In this document: in pieces, positions 33,965 to 64,000 of the stretch | How positions within the stretch are numbered: position 1 is the first letter of the stretch | Layout: every line of letters starts with the position of its first letter | Assembly (NCBI RefSeq): GCF_030463565.1 | Contig: NC_134660.1 | Coordinates: 1,724,001-1,788,000 of the forward strand | Direction: 5' to 3' | Length of the DNA: 64,000 nt | Source of the DNA: Pelecanus crispus | Lineage: Eukaryota; Chordata; Aves; Pelecaniformes; Pelecanidae | Notes under the pieces: model-generated | Told to the model about the DNA's origin: nothing | Database searches by the model: none | Seen by the model: only the letters and a program-made list of their open reading frames with translations | Made by a program: the position numbers and the translations under genes

Positions 33965-64000
<30,036 letters not shown>

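Overview
The window is vertebrate nuclear DNA, almost certainly from a bird. It is very GC-rich, with many CpG-dense stretches and short GT-AG introns, and it carries several unrelated minisatellites. Two truncated CR1 LINE fragments with the characteristic 8-bp 3' terminal repeat lie at 58.7-59.15 kb. There are no prokaryotic signals, no intact mobile-element genes and no RNA genes I can support. Dense repeats and high GC fit an avian microchromosome; the species cannot be read from the sequence.

Two protein-coding genes are present, both on the + strand, in the same order and orientation as on human 17q12. (1) SOCS7, suppressor of cytokine signalling 7, occupies 1 to about 24.67 kb. Its N-terminal end is cut off by the left edge. 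Nine coding exons (1-18488) rebuild an uninterrupted 482-codon frame: proline-rich N-terminal region, SH2 domain, then SOCS box. They are followed by a predicted intron inside the 3' UTR and a last exon of about 5.8 kb ending at a strong poly(A) signal at 24645. (2) ARHGAP23, a Rho GTPase-activating protein, runs from 33965 off the right edge. I place 24 coding exons, including microexons of 25 and 32 nt. All phases join into 1395 codons without a stop: PDZ domain, long disordered middle, PH domain, RhoGAP domain with its arginine finger, and a basic/acidic tail.

Layout: 1-18488 SOCS7 coding exons and introns; 18489-24672 SOCS7 3' UTR with a two-module minisatellite; 24.7-32.75 kb intergenic, with a 0.6 kb GGAT-type repeat and a CpG island with a possible first exon at about 27.2-27.36 kb; 32757-33620 a 21-22 bp minisatellite just ahead of ARHGAP23; 33626-34015 ARHGAP23 promoter/5' UTR and exon 1; 34016-47220 a 13.2 kb intron 1 holding a candidate CArG box and a candidate alternative first coding exon (44185-44481); 47221-64000 the dense remaining exons, interrupted by CR1 fragments in intron 14 and a 62-bp minisatellite in intron 16.

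The two genes act in different pathways: cytokine/insulin signalling and ubiquitin-ligase recruitment for SOCS7, Rho/actin control for ARHGAP23. I found no new biological system. The most useful unexpected signals are the in-phase alternative first exon of ARHGAP23, two stop-free introns of length 3n, a CR1 copy abutting the exon 15 splice acceptor, a stop-carrying cryptic exon after the RhoGAP domain, twin perfect MEF2 motifs around a microexon, and several regulatory-position minisatellites. Exon calls come from reading frame, splice consensus and remembered human protein sequences; no alignment was run.
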